From assembly GCF_902150065.1 (NCBI RefSeq), contig NC_044001.1:18233439-18297438 (forward strand): a stretch of 64,000 nt of DNA, in the 5' to 3' direction. The notes beneath the pieces were generated by a model. It saw only the letters and a list, made by a program, of their open reading frames with translations, did no database searches and had not been told where the DNA came from. Numbering within the stretch: the stretch's first letter is position 1; the number at the start of each line of letters is the position of its first letter. The stretch comes from Myripristis murdjan (Eukaryota; Chordata; Actinopteri; Holocentriformes; Holocentridae). The translations under genes and the position numbers were made by a program. Positions 62,001 through 64,000 of the stretch are shown here, piece after piece.

Positions 62001-62337
62001 AGATTTCAATGGATGAAAACATCTTGGTTTCTCGCTACATTAATAACCCACTGCTGATAGATGGTGAGTTCTTCTTTCCAGCTTCACAGTTAAAAACAGT
62101 GTTGCTTTATTTATTCCTCAATTTGTAGCAGAGGATTTTTAGTTGGCATCAGTATGACTTTTCTTCCTTTCTCTTTCTTTCTTTCTTTCTTTCTTTTGTT
62201 CTTTCATTCTTTCTTTCTTTCCTTCCTTTGTTTTTTCCCATTGCACTTCCAGACTTCAAGTTTGATGTGCGGTTGTACGTGTTGGTGACATCATACGATC
62301 CCCTCCTCATCTATGTGTATGAGGAGGGCCTCGCTAG
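57079..62337 (+). CDS. ttll5: Tubulin polyglutamylase TTLL5, N-terminal part
   Basis: Adds glutamate side chains to tubulin (mainly alpha) in cilia and centrosomes; ATP-grasp TTL family. Exons in the window: 57079-57137, 59220-59326, 59482-59564, 60440-60546, 60867-60997, 61109-61191, 61994-62063 and 62253-62337. Phases agree and give 241 complete codons, ending in phase 2 at a GTGAGT donor. Landmarks are [62 protein letters not shown] (175-184, ATP-grasp nucleotide loop), [16 protein letters not shown] and [17 protein letters not shown] (from 214). The rest of the catalytic core and the long C-terminal region lie beyond the window, so 62338-64000 is intron. The start [20 protein letters not shown] matches the acidic TTLL5 N-terminus. 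Confidence 0.95.
57138..59219. other. ttll5 intron 1
   Basis: 2.1 kb with a poly(T) tract (57960-57976) and a (TA)n microsatellite. No further exon recognised. Confidence 0.6.
58991..59039. repeat. (TA)n microsatellite
   Basis: Pure AT dinucleotide run in ttll5 intron 1. Confidence 0.95.
62166..62250. repeat. (TTTC)n microsatellite abutting a ttll5 acceptor
   Basis: Imperfect TTTC/TTCC run leading directly into the acceptor TTGCACTTCCAG at 62252. Confidence 0.9.
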
Positions 62338-64000
62338 GTGAGTTTTCTAAATTGGTTGTTTATACTTTATTTGGATTGCAGTTAGCTGACACTGCAGTGA
62401 CCACTGTTTTTCCTGGGGTCTAAAAAACACCATACAGCACATTTAATACTAAAAACACAATCAGTGCAACCTAGACGGTACTAAGTAACTTCAGCAGTGC
62501 TGGCTAAGTCTCCAAAGTGCAAAGCTGCAGCCTCTGCCGTGGTTTATATTTGTTTATCATATGTATTTCGGGTGCTGTTAAGCAGCCAACAGGTTAAATC
62601 CTAGACTTCAACCAAACTCCCCAGCACTTGAATGGATCAACACTAAAATCTAATAAAATGATTCTCAGATCAAAGTCTATCTGTCCTAAAATTTTAAGCC
62701 ATAATTGTTACTTTTTGACATGTTTTGTGAATAAACAGACAGACAGAGGGGACCATATAAACTCCTTTTAAGTGTGTTGGCAGAGGTAAAGATGAACCTT
62801 ACTAGACATAGACATTAACAACATGATCACATTTCAAGAGATTTGACAAGTGAATGACATCTTGTAAAAATGCTGTATAATTACTTAGCTTTAGACACTA
62901 GAGATGAGTCAAGCCATTTTAGGGACCGTTGTATGCAGTTTGAATGGATAAGGAAGTCCAATCTGTAATTCTTTATTATGACTTAGTAAGCTCTGTGCCT
63001 GTAAAGACTTAAAGTAATGTGTCTGTAATGAGGTCTATTATGCAGTAGGTGAGACAGTGACCAGAAGAGGGCAGCCTCAACTTAGTGTGGCGTGGTGGTT
63101 ATTTTCAAACAAAGCTCTCTATTGTCTCTGTAGTGTGATGTGCTAATGAAATGTTGTTAGTTATGACGTTGTTCAAACATACCTTATAATTCCTGTGCGT
63201 AACTACGCTCCATTATTTGGCCTTGTATTCATTAAAGCCAGAATAATTCATTCATTCTCGGTCAAGACAAGTCAAACAGATGTGGGGTAGGAAAGGGTAG
63301 ATGATGGATAAAACAACTAGCATACTGCTGCAGTCTGACAGAGGTACGTGCTGTAAGCAGAGTGCCACCGCCCTCTCGTTTGCTGGCCTTGATTATGAAC
63401 TGTGAGCAATAAATCTTGGCCAAATTCTGAATCCCCCTTTCATCTCTTGACATTCCATTTGGTTTTGATGGTATTCAGGTACTTACTGTATGCCAAGGAA
63501 TTCTCATTATTGCACATGTGGCGTCCACTCCTCTCAAATACTGCCAGCGACTAATCTCTCCTCAAAGTGCCCCATTACCCAGTCAAGTGTCAGCCTTTTG
63601 AATGTGGTCGTAGTGGCAGATATATAAGAATTTTGCTGTGAGGTGTAACACCCCAGTTCAGAAATAACCAACCAGTGTTAAAAGATGTGGTCAAAAGACA
63701 ACATAACATATGTTTAAACTCACAATGCTTCATTCAATTGTTTCTAATAAATAAATGAATACCTATAACTAAATGTGGTCTAAAACCAGGGGAGCCATTA
63801 GTCAGTTTGGTGGAGATAAGTAGGATGTCTATGGTTGGGTGCGCTCAACCTCTCTTCCTTGGCTGTGGCCAAAATGTCATGCCAAGGGCTGCTGGTTGTT
63901 GATTGTTGGCTGTTGTAGCTGCACCGCACAGCTTTCAATGCACCAACCCAGCACCAGAGTCCGCACAGTGTACACAAAGAAAGTCCAATTCACTGCATTT
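62338..64000 (+). other. ttll5 intron continuing past the window
   Basis: No further TTLL5 exon (the next should begin near FATVRYDQGAKN in human) was recognised before the right edge. Short ORFs here look random. Confidence 0.6.

Overview
This window is nuclear DNA of a ray-finned fish, probably a percomorph teleost. It has compact intron-exon genes with GT-AG splice sites, long GT microsatellites, MITE-type DNA transposons typical of fish, and a gene set matching the human 14q24.3 MLH3-FOS-JDP2-FLVCR2-TTLL5 neighbourhood. I see no bacterial genes, CRISPR arrays, tRNA or rRNA genes, and no retroviral or LTR element.

Layout, left to right: zc2hc1c (minus, about 0.96-2.7 kb) stands head to head with acyp1 (plus, 4.17-4.69 kb). 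A 205-bp hAT MITE follows, then mlh3 (plus, 6.56-12.54 kb, 12 coding exons, 1225 aa predicted). After an intergenic stretch come two AP-1 family bZIP genes, fos (15.06-17.27 kb, 380 aa) and jdp2 (20.65-21.66 kb, 160 aa). From 24.26 to 51.75 kb lies flvcr2, an MFS transporter gene, with two mutually substitutable first coding exons and two candidate last exons. erg28 (minus, 53.96-55.37 kb) converges on flvcr2 and is divergent from ttll5, whose first eight coding exons (57.08-62.34 kb) are in the window and which runs off the right edge.

The most unusual feature is flvcr2. Exon 1a (24263-24847) and exon 1b (33331-33948) each encode TM1-TM4 and the start of TM5. They end at the same homologous Gly-Asn-Gln position in the same phase, and only one set of downstream exons was found. 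Exon 1a keeps a glutamine that I recall as a choline-contacting residue of FLVCR2 (human Q191); exon 1b has threonine there. The alternative 3' exons (50642-50716 and 51683-51748) would add two different cytosolic tails. The two heads and two tails could give four transporters from one locus; this is inferred from sequence, and no transcript data were available.

Other points: two probable GC-AG introns (mlh3, jdp2), a 24-nt mlh3 microexon, microsatellites forming the polypyrimidine tracts of an flvcr2 and a ttll5 exon, three hAT elements with exact 8-bp target duplications (one carries a BED zinc finger and a nested MITE), four TTAA-flanked MITE copies, and a 0.68-kb sequence present twice between the flvcr2 first exons. 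Relative to human, the mlh3-acyp1-zc2hc1c block is inverted next to fos, nek9 and tmed10 are not between them, and batf is missing between jdp2 and flvcr2.
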